Origin: Pseudonocardia sp. SCN 73-27
GTDB lineage: Bacteria > Actinomycetota > Actinomycetes > Mycobacteriales > Pseudonocardiaceae
DNA length: 64,000 bases
Direction of reading: 5' to 3'
Assembly (NCBI GenBank): GCA_001725415.1
Contig: MEGH01000002.1
Coordinates: 1 to 64,000, forward strand
Under the pieces are notes generated by a model that was not told the origin of the DNA, did no database searches, and was given only the letters and a program-made list of their open reading frames with translations. Positions within the stretch are counted from its first letter, which is position 1; each line of letters begins with the position of its first letter. Below, piece by piece: positions 53,947-63,250 of the stretch. The translations under genes were made by a program, and so were the position numbers.

Positions 53947-56676
53947 ATGAGCGATCTTCTCCCTTACATCTTCATCGGCTTGGCGAGTGGGTCGGTCTAT
54001 GCGCTCGCCGGAGTCGGTCTCGTCCTCACCTTCAAGACGTCCGGGATCTTCAACTTCGCCCACGGTGCCCTGGGCACCGCCGCGGCGTACGTCTTCTACT
54101 CGCTGCACTTCGAGGCCGGCATGCCCTGGCCCCTCGCCGCCCTGATCTCGGTGGCGATCCTCGGGCCGCTGCTCGGTATCGGTTTCGAGTGGTTCGGCCG
54201 GGGCCTGTCCCGCACGTCCATGGTGTGGCGCATCGTCGCGACGGTGGGCATCCTGATCTCCATCCAGGGCCTGGTCACCGTGATCTACGGCCCCAACAGC
54301 CGGCCGTTCGAGCACTTCCTGCCGGTCACCACCTTCACGGTGTTCGGGGCGAACGTCACATGGGAGCAGCTGATCATCGCCGTCACGGCCCTGGTCGCGA
54401 CGTTCGGGCTCTGGTTGTTCTTCCGGACCAACCGCGTCGGCATCGCCATGCGCGCTGTCGTGGACGATCCCGAGAACCTGGCGATCACGGGTACGAGCCC
54501 GGCGATGATCCGGCGCTGGGCGTGGGTGATCGGCTGTTGCTTCGCGACCCTGTCCGGCTTGCTGCTCGCACCCAGCACGAGTCTCGAGCCGACGGTGCTG
54601 ACACTCCTCGTCGTCCAGGCGTTCGGTGCAGCGGCCGTTGGCGGATTCTCGAGTCTGCCACTGACCTACGTCGGTGGCCTCGCCATCGGGGTCGCAACCT
54701 CGGTCATCTCCATGTACAGCGGCGGGCTGGGCTCCGTCCTGGGCGGTGTGCCGGCCAGCCTGCCGTTCCTCGTGCTGTTCCTCGTCCTGCTCGTCGCCCC
54801 GAAGTCGAAGCTGTCGGCCAAGGAGGTCGCAGTCCGGAGCCGTCCGCTGCTGTGGCGGGCGCCCGGTCGCGCCCAGGTCCTGCTGGGAGTCGTGCTGGTC
54901 GCTGTCCTCGCGACCGTGCCGGCCTTCGTCGGGATCGCCCTGTCCCAGTGGACGCTGATGCTCACGCAGGTCATCCTCTTCCTGTCGCTGGGGCTGCTGG
55001 TCCGCTCGGGCGGTCAGGTCTCCCTGTCGCAGGTCTCGTTCGCCGCGATCGGCGCGGTCGCCTTCTCCCGGCTCGCGCTGGATGCCGGTCTGCCCTGGCT
55101 GCTCGCGCTCGTGCTGGCGGGGCTTGTCTGCGTGCCGGTCGGTGTCGTGCTCGCGGTCCCGGCGGTCCGGCGCTCGGGGCTCTACCTCGCCCTGGCCACG
55201 TTCGGGTTCGCCGTCCTGCTGGAGCGGATGTTCTACCAGACGGACTGGATGTTCCACGCCGACGGCAGCGGGGTGGAGGTCCCGACGCCGTCCGTCCCGT
55301 GGCTCTCGACGACCGAGGGCTACTACTACCTGGTCCTCGCCATCACCGTGGTGATCGCCGTGGGGGTCGTGGCGCTGACCCGGGGCCGCCTCGGCCGCCT
55401 GCTGAGCGGGATCTCCGATTCCCCGCTCGCGCTGTCCGCGCAGGGGACGAGCACCACCGTGACGCTCGTCCTCGTGTTCTGCGTCTCCGCCTTCATCGCC
55501 GGCATCTCGGGTGCGCTGTCCGGAGCCGTGCTCGGAACCGTGACGGGGGGCAACTACGCGCCCTTCACGTCACTGGTGATCGTGGCGACACTCATGATCG
55601 CGGCCGGACGTACCCCGTGGTACGCGGTGATGGCGGCCGTTCCGCTGGTGCTCGGTCCGGTGTACATCCCCGCCGACGGCGTGGAGGAGTACCTGCACCT
55701 GTTGTTCGGCGTCGCTGCGGTCATCGTGGCGCTGCGGGGCCAGGTGCCGTTCCCGGGTATGCAGCGGCTGATCGACCGGCTGTTCCGCCGCGCGGCGGCC
55801 GAGCCGCACGCCGTGCCGGCACCCGATCCGGTCCGGGCCGTGCCGCCCGCGGTCCGAGCGGTCGATGCGCCTGCACTGGCCGCCGACGCCGTCCAGGTGC
55901 GGTACGGCGGTCTCCTCGCGGTGCGCGACGTGACGCTGCAGGTCGAGAGTGGCCTGATCACCGGTCTGATCGGCCCGAACGGCGCAGGGAAGACGTCCAT
56001 GATCAACGTGTGCTCCGGACTGGTGCGCCCGGACCAGGGGACGCTGTCCTTCGACGGGAAGTCGCTGCTGCGCAAGGGGATAGCGGCGCGCGCCCGGCTC
56101 GGCATCGGGCGCAGCTTCCAGCAGATGGAGCTGTTCGAGAGCCTGACCGTCGGGGAGAATCTCGCGCTCGGCGGAGAGGGCGCCATGGCCGGCGCGGGGG
56201 TGCTCAGCCAGGTCGTGGTGACCCCGTCCGAGCGCCGGGAGCTGGACGCCCGCGTCGCCGAGGCCGCCCGTCGGGTCGGCCTGAGGGAGCTGCTGGACGT
56301 CCAGGTCAGCGCGCTGTCCACCGGGCAGCGGCGGCTGGTCGAATTCGGACGGTGCCTCGTCGGGCCCTCTCGGACGCTGCTGCTGGACGAACCGTCGAGC
56401 GGTCTGGACCACATCGAGACGGCGGAATTCGGTCGTGTGCTCAGGGAGGTCGTGGACGAGCGAGGGATCGGCGTCCTGCTTGTCGAACACGACATGGATC
56501 TGGTGATGAGCGTCTGCGACGTCATCTACGTCATGGAGTTCGGCTCGATCATCTTCACAGGCACACCTGCGGAGGTCCGCGCCAGCGCGGCCGTTCGGGC
56601 GGCCTACCTCGGCTCGGAGGATGTCGGCGAACCGAACCACCGGACCGCAGCACCGACGAAGGAGGCGATCGTCTGA
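53947..56676 (+). CDS. Fused LivH-LivM-LivG ABC importer
   Basis: 909 residues joining three subunits. Residues 1-290 are a LivH permease (IFNFAHGALGTAAAYVFY, IAMRAVVDDPENLAITG, FGAAAVGGFSSLPLTYVGG). About 300-610 is a LivM permease (LVRSGGQVSLSQVSFAAIGA, SGLYLALATFGFAVLLERMF). About 640-890 is a LivG ATPase with GLIGPNGAGKTSMINVCSG, a variant signature ALSTGQRRLVEFGRCL (T for the second-position Gly) and RTLLLDEPSSGLDH. GAGGAG site before the ATG. The second ATPase follows with TGATG overlap. One chain thus supplies the whole membrane channel. Confidence 0.93.
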   Translation: MSDLLPYIFIGLASGSVYALAGVGLVLTFKTSGIFNFAHGALGTAAAYVFYSLHFEAGMPWPLAALISVAILGPLLGIGFEWFGRGLSRTSMVWRIVATVGILISIQGLVTVIYGPNSRPFEHFLPVTTFTVFGANVTWEQLIIAVTALVATFGLWLFFRTNRVGIAMRAVVDDPENLAITGTSPAMIRRWAWVIGCCFATLSGLLLAPSTSLEPTVLTLLVVQAFGAAAVGGFSSLPLTYVGGLAIGVATSVISMYSGGLGSVLGGVPASLPFLVLFLVLLVAPKSKLSAKEVAVRSRPLLWRAPGRAQVLLGVVLVAVLATVPAFVGIALSQWTLMLTQVILFLSLGLLVRSGGQVSLSQVSFAAIGAVAFSRLALDAGLPWLLALVLAGLVCVPVGVVLAVPAVRRSGLYLALATFGFAVLLERMFYQTDWMFHADGSGVEVPTPSVPWLSTTEGYYYLVLAITVVIAVGVVALTRGRLGRLLSGISDSPLALSAQGTSTTVTLVLVFCVSAFIAGISGALSGAVLGTVTGGNYAPFTSLVIVATLMIAAGRTPWYAVMAAVPLVLGPVYIPADGVEEYLHLLFGVAAVIVALRGQVPFPGMQRLIDRLFRRAAAEPHAVPAPDPVRAVPPAVRAVDAPALAADAVQVRYGGLLAVRDVTLQVESGLITGLIGPNGAGKTSMINVCSGLVRPDQGTLSFDGKSLLRKGIAARARLGIGRSFQQMELFESLTVGENLALGGEGAMAGAGVLSQVVVTPSERRELDARVAEAARRVGLRELLDVQVSALSTGQRRLVEFGRCLVGPSRTLLLDEPSSGLDHIETAEFGRVLREVVDERGIGVLLVEHDMDLVMSVCDVIYVMEFGSIIFTGTPAEVRASAAVRAAYLGSEDVGEPNHRTAAPTKEAIV

Positions 56677-57425
56677 TGGGCGTCGACACCGAGGTTGTGC
56701 GGCTGTCCGAGGTGGAGGCCGCCTACGGGCGCACCACCGTCCTGCGCGACATCGACCTCACGATCCGGCAGGGCTCGGTCGTGGGACTGCTGGGAGCCAA
56801 CGGGGCCGGCAAGACCACGTTGCTCCGGGTCGTCGCCGGGCTCCTCCGCCCGCGGGCCGGGCAGATCCTGCTCGACGGCCAGGACGTGACCACGACGGCG
56901 CCCCACCTTCGCAACCGCGCGGGAGTCTGCCTCATCCCGGAGGGGCGGGGGATCTTCCGGTCGCTGACCGTGCGCGAGAACCTGGTGCTCTTCCTGCCCC
57001 GGCACGCCTCGCCGCGCGACGACATCGAGGCGGGTGTCGAGGCGTTCCCCATCCTGGGCAAACGGCTCTCGCAGACCGCGGGGAGCCTCTCCGGCGGCGA
57101 GCAGCAGATGCTGGCGGTGGCCAAGGCCTTCCTCACGAGGCCGAAGGTCGTGCTCGCCGACGAGCTGTCCCTCGGCCTTGCCCCGAAGATCATCGACGAG
57201 ATCTACGCCTCGCTGCGGACGCTGCGTGACGAGGGCATCACCCTTCTGATCGTGGAGCAGTACGTGCACCGCATCCTGGAGTTCGCCGACGACATCAACG
57301 TGCTCTCGCGCGGCCGGGTCTCCTGGTCGGGTGCGGCGTCGGAGATCGACGAGGAGTCCTTGCTCACCAAGTACCTGGGCGACCAGGAGGTCGAGGTCCT
57401 CAGCGGCGCCCGAGGGCCCGAGTGA
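56676..57425 (+). CDS. LivF-type ABC ATPase
   Basis: 249-residue ATPase: LLGANGAGKTTLLRVVAGLL, LIPEGRGIFRSLTVRENL, LSGGEQQMLAVAKAFLTRPK, VLADELSLGLAPKIIDEI and IVEQYVHRILEFADDINVLS. The Walker B region reads VVLADELSLGLA where LLDEPSLGLA is usual. It pairs with the ATPase half of the preceding fusion. Coupled on both sides by short overlaps. Confidence 0.93.
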   Translation: MGVDTEVVRLSEVEAAYGRTTVLRDIDLTIRQGSVVGLLGANGAGKTTLLRVVAGLLRPRAGQILLDGQDVTTTAPHLRNRAGVCLIPEGRGIFRSLTVRENLVLFLPRHASPRDDIEAGVEAFPILGKRLSQTAGSLSGGEQQMLAVAKAFLTRPKVVLADELSLGLAPKIIDEIYASLRTLRDEGITLLIVEQYVHRILEFADDINVLSRGRVSWSGAASEIDEESLLTKYLGDQEVEVLSGARGPE

Positions 57426-58609
57426 GGCACTCGCGCGCGGCGGCTGAGGCGTCGGAGGGCGCGATCGTCGGGCTCGGTATGACGGTCGCGGCGCGGGCCG
57501 ACGGGCGGTCGGCCGCGGACTTCGCCGCCACCGCGGTCCGGGCCGCGGTCGCCGATGCCGGCCTGCGGATGGAGGACGTCGATGGCCTGATCGTGTCCTG
57601 CGGGCGCGGCGGCGGGGTCGACATCACGCTCGCCCGTGAGCTTGGCCTCGGTGACCTCGGCATCCTCACGCAGATGGCCCAGGCCGGCTCCACCGCGAAC
57701 GCCCAGGTCCAGATGGCGTGCCTGGCGGTGCGGGGCGGCCTCGCCTCGACCGTTGTCTGCGTCCATGCCGACGCGCCGCTGCAGCCATCGGTGCGTACGG
57801 GGGAGACCTACCGCCGGCCCACCCCTGCGGTTGGGGTGGGGCTGCCCGCGCTCGCGCTGCCGGGCGCGCCCCGAACGGCCACGGCGGGATATGCCCTCGC
57901 CGCGCGCCGGCACATGGCGCACTACGGCACGACCAGCGAGCAGTTCGGCGCTGTCGCGGTCGCACAGCGCGAGTGGGCCTCGCGGAACCCGCTCGCGCGC
58001 TTCCGCGAGCCGATGACGATCGCCGACCACCAGGCGTCGCGGGAGATCGTGGACCCGCTCCGGCTCTTCGACTGCTGCATGGTCAGCAACGGCGCCGTCG
58101 CGGTGGTCGTGACCTCCGCGGACCGCTCGCACGACCTCGCCCGTCCCGGTGTCCACGTCTGGGGATGGGCTCAGACCCATCCCAGCTACCGGATGGCCCG
58201 GGACTCGTCCTGGGGGCTGCGGACCGGCGCCGCGGTGGCCGGGCCGAAGGCGATGAAGAGGGCGGGTGTCGGCCCGGACGACATCGACGTGCGGCAGATC
58301 TACGACTGCTTCACATACACCGTCCTCGTCACCCTCGAGGATTACGGGTTCTGCGAGAAGGGTGAAGGAGGCGCACTCGCCGAGAGCGGTGCGCTCGCTC
58401 CCGGGGGCCGGCTTCCTACGAACACGGGTGGAGGTCAGCTGTCGAGCTTCTACCTGTGGGGGATGACCCCGTTGTCCGAGGCGGTGCTGCAAGTGCGGGG
58501 CACGGCCGGTGACCGCCAGCTCGATCGTCACGACGTCGCGATCGTCAGCGGCAACGGCGGGATCCTTGCCCACCACAGCACCCTCGTCCTGGGCGCGGGT
58601 CCCCGATGA
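57422..58609 (+). CDS. Thiolase-like (Ltp2-type) protein (second)
   Basis: 395-residue thiolase-fold protein: AVADAGLRMEDVDGLIVSCG, LFDCCMVSNGAVAVVVTSAD, VGPDDIDVRQIYDCFTYTVL and PTNTGGGQLSSFYLWGMTPL. The thiolase nucleophile position reads QAGSTANAQVQMACLAV with no Cys at the expected place, as in the first paralogue (32947-34077). GTG overlaps the LivF stop, and its own stop overlaps the DUF35 ATG. It is probably the catalytic half of a retro-aldolase or acyl-transfer complex. Confidence 0.85.
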   Translation: MRHSRAAAEASEGAIVGLGMTVAARADGRSAADFAATAVRAAVADAGLRMEDVDGLIVSCGRGGGVDITLARELGLGDLGILTQMAQAGSTANAQVQMACLAVRGGLASTVVCVHADAPLQPSVRTGETYRRPTPAVGVGLPALALPGAPRTATAGYALAARRHMAHYGTTSEQFGAVAVAQREWASRNPLARFREPMTIADHQASREIVDPLRLFDCCMVSNGAVAVVVTSADRSHDLARPGVHVWGWAQTHPSYRMARDSSWGLRTGAAVAGPKAMKRAGVGPDDIDVRQIYDCFTYTVLVTLEDYGFCEKGEGGALAESGALAPGGRLPTNTGGGQLSSFYLWGMTPLSEAVLQVRGTAGDRQLDRHDVAIVSGNGGILAHHSTLVLGAGPR

Positions 58610-59046
58610 TCGAACCCGGAGAACCGACGTTCCGGGTGGAGCGGGACGAGGTCTCGGCGACCTTCTTCGACGCCGCCCGGGAGAACCGCCTGCTGCTGCG
58701 CAAATGCGTTGTCTGCGGGCGGTTGTACCCGCCCTACCAGCTCCGGTGCGTGGACGGTGACGAGTTCACCTGGCAGCCCGCCGCCGGCAGGGCGGTCCTC
58801 CGGTCGTGGGCGGTCGACCACGGTCGTCCGCTGACCCCCGAGCTCGCGCCGCCGGACGGCGGGCCCGCGCTCGTCGGGATGGTCGAGCTCGACGAAGGCC
58901 CGTGGATGAGCGTGGCGCTCGTCGGCACGCCACCCGGGGCGTTGCACGAGGGCCTCGAGATGACAGTCGAATTCGTCGCGCTCGGAGGTGGCGAACCGGT
59001 CCCCGTGTTCGCGCCGGCCGGCGCAGTGGAAGGAGAGCTCCGATGA
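58606..59046 (+). CDS. DUF35 OB-fold protein (second)
   Basis: 146-residue DUF35 protein partnering the thiolase-like protein before it. The zinc ribbon LRKCVVCGRLYPPYQLRCVDG has only three of the usual four Cys, the last being replaced, so zinc may be weak or absent. The OB-fold follows (LVGMVELDEGPWMSVALVG). Overlaps on both sides show tight coupling with the thiolase-like gene and the enoyl-CoA hydratase. Confidence 0.85.
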   Translation: MIEPGEPTFRVERDEVSATFFDAARENRLLLRKCVVCGRLYPPYQLRCVDGDEFTWQPAAGRAVLRSWAVDHGRPLTPELAPPDGGPALVGMVELDEGPWMSVALVGTPPGALHEGLEMTVEFVALGGGEPVPVFAPAGAVEGELR

Positions 59047-59822
59047 CAGATGTCCCCGACGACGTGGTCCTCGTGGAGAGGCGGGGTCAGGTCGGCATCA
59101 TGACCCTGAACCGGCCGAGGGTGCACAACGCGGTCAGCCGAGAGGTGACCGAGAAGATGGCGGTCGCGATCGAGACGTTCGAGGCCGACGACGACATCCG
59201 GGTCCTGGTCGTCACCGGCGCCGGTGAGCGGACCTTCTGCGCAGGCGCGGACCTCAAGGCCCTCATGACGTTGCGCCCCAGCGTGCGTGAGCTGGGCGGG
59301 TTCGCGGGCATCACGGCCCGCGCCTTCCGCAAGCCGATCATCGCTGCGGTCAACGGCACCGCGGTCGGCGGCGGGATGGAGATCTGTCTCGCCTGCGACC
59401 TCGTCGTGGCCGAGGAGCACGCCTCCTTCGGGCTGCCGGAGGTCCGTCGGGGCATCATCGCCGCCGCGGGCGGCGTGGAGCGGCTGACGAGACGGCTTCC
59501 CCCGGCCGTCGCGATGGAGATCATCCTGACCGCCGAGCGCGTCGGGGCCCGGCGGGCACTCGAGCTCGGCCTGGTCAACCGGGTGGTCCCGCGCGGGACC
59601 GCGGTGGAGGCCGCGCTCGAGCTCGCCGCTCTGATCGCCCTGGGTGCGCCCATGGCGATCGAGTACTCGAAGGCGGTGGCCCGGACGGTGATGGCCCAGG
59701 GCGAGGCCGAGGCGCTCGCCGAATGGGCGGTGCTGCGCCAGGCCGTCATGGACAGCGATGATGCGGACGAGGGTGTCCAGGCCTTCGCCGAGAAGCGGGC
59801 GCCCCGATGGACGGGGAAGTAG
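59043..59822 (+). CDS. Enoyl-CoA hydratase/isomerase
   Basis: 259-residue crotonase: VGIMTLNRPRVHNAVSREV, GERTFCAGADLKALM (oxyanion hole), AAVNGTAVGGGMEICLACDL and FGLPEVRRGIIAAAGGVERL. The two hydratase Glu positions are both Glu, so water addition to an enoyl-CoA is likely. It hands a 3-hydroxyacyl-CoA to the SDRs or to the thiolase-like/DUF35 pair. Overlaps the lactonase gene by 16 bases. Confidence 0.92.
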   Translation: MTDVPDDVVLVERRGQVGIMTLNRPRVHNAVSREVTEKMAVAIETFEADDDIRVLVVTGAGERTFCAGADLKALMTLRPSVRELGGFAGITARAFRKPIIAAVNGTAVGGGMEICLACDLVVAEEHASFGLPEVRRGIIAAAGGVERLTRRLPPAVAMEIILTAERVGARRALELGLVNRVVPRGTAVEAALELAALIALGAPMAIEYSKAVARTVMAQGEAEALAEWAVLRQAVMDSDDADEGVQAFAEKRAPRWTGK

Positions 59823-60697
59823 CCCTGCGCGGCGGAGCGGCCCGGCTCGAGCTCGTGGCCGAGAACCTGCAGTTCGCCGAGTGTCCCCGCTGGCACGACG
59901 GGAAGCTTTGGTTCTCCGACATTTTCGCGCGTCGGGTGATCCGCCTGGACGAGACGGGGCGGGCCGAGACGATGCTGCAGCTCCCCGAACCCGACCTGCC
60001 GGCAGGTCTCGGGTTCCTCCCGGACGGCCGACTGCTCCTGGCGAACCTCGCCCGGCCCGTCGTGCTCCGGCTCGAGGCCGACGGCAGCGTGTCGACCCAT
60101 GCGGACCTGACCGGGCTCGCAGTCGGACCGCTGAACGACATGGTGGTCGACCGGTGGGGCCGGGCGTACGTGGGCGCGAGCGGCACCGACGACTTCGACG
60201 CGCCTCGACCGCTCGCCGGGACGGGCAGCATCATCCGGGTCGACCCGGACGGCACGGCCCGCGTCGTGGCGTCGGAGATGGACGCCCCCAACGGTCCGGT
60301 GATCACCGCGGACGGGGGGCGGTACATCGTCGCGTCGGTCCCCGCCCGACAGCTCACCGGGTTCGACATCGGGCCCGACGGATCGCTGTCACGCCGCCGG
60401 ATCTGGGCCGACCTCGCCCCGGGAACCTCCGACGGCCTCACGGTCGACGCAGAGGACGGCGTGTGGACCTGCTGGCCCCAGGGCGAGCAGTGCCGGCGGG
60501 TGGTCGAGGGTGGCGAGGTCACGGACGTGATCACCCTGCCGGGCCGGATGCCGGTGGCTGCGTGCCTGGGCGGGGCGGACGGTCACAGCCTGTTCGTCCT
60601 GAGCATCACCACGGGCCGCGCCAGCATCGCCGAGCGGCGGAGCCGGTCCGTCGTCGAGAGGAGCCGGGTCGACGTCCCGGCGGGAAGGGCAGGCTGA
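59807..60697 (+). CDS. SMP-30/gluconolactonase-type lactonase
   Basis: 296-residue six-bladed propeller of the SMP-30 family. Metal ligands are visible as Glu in FAECPRWHDGKLWFSDI, Asn in GPLNDMVVDRWGRAYVG and Asp in GTSDGLTVDAEDGVWTCWPQ, with APNGPVITADG contributing another Asn. These calcium or zinc enzymes open lactones. In a cluster with two Baeyer-Villiger-type enzymes, hydrolysis of a lactone product is the natural role (inference). Confidence 0.88.
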   Translation: MDGEVALRGGAARLELVAENLQFAECPRWHDGKLWFSDIFARRVIRLDETGRAETMLQLPEPDLPAGLGFLPDGRLLLANLARPVVLRLEADGSVSTHADLTGLAVGPLNDMVVDRWGRAYVGASGTDDFDAPRPLAGTGSIIRVDPDGTARVVASEMDAPNGPVITADGGRYIVASVPARQLTGFDIGPDGSLSRRRIWADLAPGTSDGLTVDAEDGVWTCWPQGEQCRRVVEGGEVTDVITLPGRMPVAACLGGADGHSLFVLSITTGRASIAERRSRSVVERSRVDVPAGRAG

Positions 60698-60700
60698 GGC

Positions 60701-62008
60701 ATGCAGACAGGCATCACCTTCGGGCTGCAGCTCCCGCGGCCGTGGGGTCCCGGTTCGGAGCGTCGTCTGTTCGCAGAAGCCCTCGACCAGGTCGAGCTCG
60801 CGGACCGGCTCGGGTTCGACCACGCCTGGACCGTGGAGCAGCATTTCTTGGAGGAGTACTCACACTCCTCGGCTCCGGAGCTGTTCCTGGCTGCGGCGAG
60901 CCAGCGCACGTCCACCATCCGGCTCGGGCACGGCGTGGTGCTCACCCCGCCCGGGTACAACCATCCGGCGCGGGTCGCGGAACGGATCGCGACACTCGAC
61001 CTGGTATCGGGAGGCCGCGTCGACTTCGGATTCGGGGACTCGAAGTCCCGCGTGGAGCTCGAGGGCTTCGGCGTGGACGCGGGTGCGCGGCGCGCGATGT
61101 CGCTGGAGGCCGTCGAGCAGATCGCGGACATGATGGCGCTCGAGCCGTATCCGGGACACCGCGGCGAGCACTTCGCCATGCCCGCGCGCAATGTGGTGCC
61201 CAAGCCCGTGCAGAAGCCCCATCCGCCACTGTGGATCGCCTGCTCCGACGACGCAACCGTGCAGCTCGCGGCCCGCCTCGGCGTCGGCGCCCTCGCGCAC
61301 TCGTTCTTCGACGCAGCCGAGGCCGCGCACGTCGTGGCCGGGTACTACGAGACCTTCAGGCGGGAGTGTGTGCCCATCGGGCACGTCGTGAACCCCGCCG
61401 TCGCGATGGTCGACCCGTTCTACTGTCACGAGGACGGGGCGACCGCGACGGCAGTGGGGATGCGTGCCCACGGTTTCCGCACCTACGCGGCACGGCACTA
61501 CTACTCCTTCGGCCGGCACCGGCCCGGGTACACCGATCTCGCGGCCAACGCGGAGGTCGTCCGCGCCGAGCTCGGCGGGGACGTCCCTCTCCGTGGCGGG
61601 CATGCGATCGGCACTCCTGGCGAGATCGCCCAGCACCTCAGGGGGCTGGAGGCCGCCGGCGTCGATCAGGTGATCCTCACCCATCAGGCGGGGGGCCTGA
61701 CCCACCAGCAGGTGTGCGAGTCGCTCGAGCTGTTCGCCCGCGAGGTCCGGCCCGCCCTGCTGCCCGGGGAACAGGAAAGGCTGCGGAGGCGCGAGGCAGA
61801 GCTGGCTCCCCACATCGCCGCCGCGCTCGAGCGGAAGGCCCGTCGCCAGGCACCGGGCCGGGACGCCGTGCCGCTCTGCGACGCCTACGGCCTGTCGCGT
61901 GAGACGGACGTCGAGCTGGTGGGGCTGGCCGACATGAGCGAGTCCACCCGCGCGGCCATCCTCGAGCTGAACCGGTTGAAGGCGATCGCGCTGCGCCTGG
62001 AGCCGTGA
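60701..62008 (+). CDS. Luciferase-like flavin monooxygenase
   Basis: 435-residue LLM protein of the bacterial luciferase/alkanal monooxygenase type: LADRLGFDHAWTVEQHFLEE, SSAPELFLAAASQRTSTIRL, HGVVLTPPGYNHPARVAERI and LDLVSGGRVDFGFGDSKSRV. The EQHF and YNHP motifs are those of FMNH2-dependent monooxygenases. The C-terminal 90 residues are charged and helical. It would need reduced flavin, consistent with RibBA in the regulon. Last gene of the transporter operon; it converges with lacI-type gene ten bases away. Confidence 0.88.
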   Translation: MQTGITFGLQLPRPWGPGSERRLFAEALDQVELADRLGFDHAWTVEQHFLEEYSHSSAPELFLAAASQRTSTIRLGHGVVLTPPGYNHPARVAERIATLDLVSGGRVDFGFGDSKSRVELEGFGVDAGARRAMSLEAVEQIADMMALEPYPGHRGEHFAMPARNVVPKPVQKPHPPLWIACSDDATVQLAARLGVGALAHSFFDAAEAAHVVAGYYETFRRECVPIGHVVNPAVAMVDPFYCHEDGATATAVGMRAHGFRTYAARHYYSFGRHRPGYTDLAANAEVVRAELGGDVPLRGGHAIGTPGEIAQHLRGLEAAGVDQVILTHQAGGLTHQQVCESLELFAREVRPALLPGEQERLRRREAELAPHIAAALERKARRQAPGRDAVPLCDAYGLSRETDVELVGLADMSESTRAAILELNRLKAIALRLEP

Positions 62009-62018
62009 GCGCCGCGGG

Positions 62019-63116
62019 TCAGCGGTCGCGTGCGGGACCGGTCGAGCCGCGGGGGATGTAGACCGCCGAGTCCTCGACGATGACGTCCGTGATGGGTTTT
62101 CCGTCGAGGGCGTCGAGCATCGCGGCGGCCGCTGCCCGGCCGATCTTGTCGTAGTCCGACCTGATGCTGCTCAGCGGCGTGCGCAGCAGGGGAGCGGCGT
62201 CGGAGTCGGACAGTGCGACGACGGACAGGTCCTCCGGTACCCGGATCCCGAGCTCCTCGCAGACGGACAAGATGTCCAGTGCGACGGCCATCGTCGCGAA
62301 GATGGCCGTCGGTGGGCGCCGCTTGTTCAGCGTCGCGATCAGCAGGTCCCGCACCTCATCGCGGCTGTGGCCGGCTTTGAGGTCCAGCCACTTGACACGG
62401 CGGGCGGGCACGAACAGCTTGTGCGTGAAGATGTCGCGGTTCACAGCGAATTCAGCGACGACGCGATGACCGAGTGCGGTGAGGTGTGAGATCGCCGCCT
62501 CGTAGGCCGGGCTGCCGTTCATGGAAACCAGCGGCAGACTCGTGCAGTCGTCGCTGCGGAAGCCGACCGCTATGACCGGGACCCCCGCCTGCTCGTAGAG
62601 CGACAAGGAGTCTGCCTGCTGGGCGTTCCAGTAGAACAAGCCGTCGACGCGGTGGGCGATGAAGCGCCGCAGCAGGGTGTCGATGTCGACCCCGGAACTG
62701 GTCACGACGGACAGCAGGACGTTGTACCCCACCGACTCCATCTGCCCGATCATGCTCTGGAACACGGTCATCAGCTCGTTGCGCGGATGGCCGTCGAAGT
62801 TCACCGCCATGCCGATCGTCATCGACCTGACGTTGCGCATGCTCCGTGCCGCGAGATTGGGGATGTACCCGAGCTCCTTCGCCGCGGCGAGGACGCGCTC
62901 GAGGTTCTCCGGCGAGACCGGCAAGCCGTTGAGCGCCTTCGATACCGTCGCGGTCGAACACCCCGCGGCCGCGGCAACGGCGTGAAGGGTGGCCGCTCGC
63001 CTGCCGGTGGTCGTGCTCCTGCGGGTCCGGCGTGCCGGACCGTCGGCGCCCGCAGGAGAGGTCTCGGCGCCGTCGCCGGCGGCTACGGCGCCGGCATCAC
63101 CAGGAGGTCTCGCCAC
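62019..63116 (-). CDS. LacI-family repressor, likely regulator of the cluster
   Basis: 365-residue LacI/GalR regulator with an unusual 40-residue Ala/Arg-rich leader. The HTH (about 43-66) reads TLHAVAAAAGCSTATVSKAL, and the hinge is YIPNLAARSMRNVRS, with Met where PurR/LacI have the operator-wedging Leu. The periplasmic-binding-fold effector domain follows: DGLFYWNAQQADSLSLYEQ, VAEFAVNRDIFTHKLFVPAR and VPEDLSVVALSDSDAAPLL. LacI proteins bind palindromes with a central CG, as in TTAAACGTTTAA. A site (63142) precedes its own GTG start, so autoregulation is expected. It lies between the transporter operon and the second monooxygenase. Confidence 0.9.
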   Translation of the reverse strand: MARPPGDAGAVAAGDGAETSPAGADGPARRTRRSTTTGRRAATLHAVAAAAGCSTATVSKALNGLPVSPENLERVLAAAKELGYIPNLAARSMRNVRSMTIGMAVNFDGHPRNELMTVFQSMIGQMESVGYNVLLSVVTSSGVDIDTLLRRFIAHRVDGLFYWNAQQADSLSLYEQAGVPVIAVGFRSDDCTSLPLVSMNGSPAYEAAISHLTALGHRVVAEFAVNRDIFTHKLFVPARRVKWLDLKAGHSRDEVRDLLIATLNKRRPPTAIFATMAVALDILSVCEELGIRVPEDLSVVALSDSDAAPLLRTPLSSIRSDYDKIGRAAAAAMLDALDGKPITDVIVEDSAVYIPRGSTGPARDR

Positions 63117-63141
63117 TGCGGGAGCATAGCAATGTTCGGGC

Positions 63142-63153
63142 GTAAACGTGTCA
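63142..63153. promoter_or_regulatory. LacI-type operator, site 11
   Basis: GTAAACGTGTCA, 9 of 12 matches, 25 bases upstream of the LacI-family gene start. Confidence 0.55.
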
Positions 63154-63250
63154 CCTCCCTGGTCAGGACCGAGAGATACGCGTCGGCTCCTTTCGCCTCG
63201 GGGCGGGCCGTGTTGCGCGTCGTCGGCGGAGGAGGTCGGGACAGTTGTCG

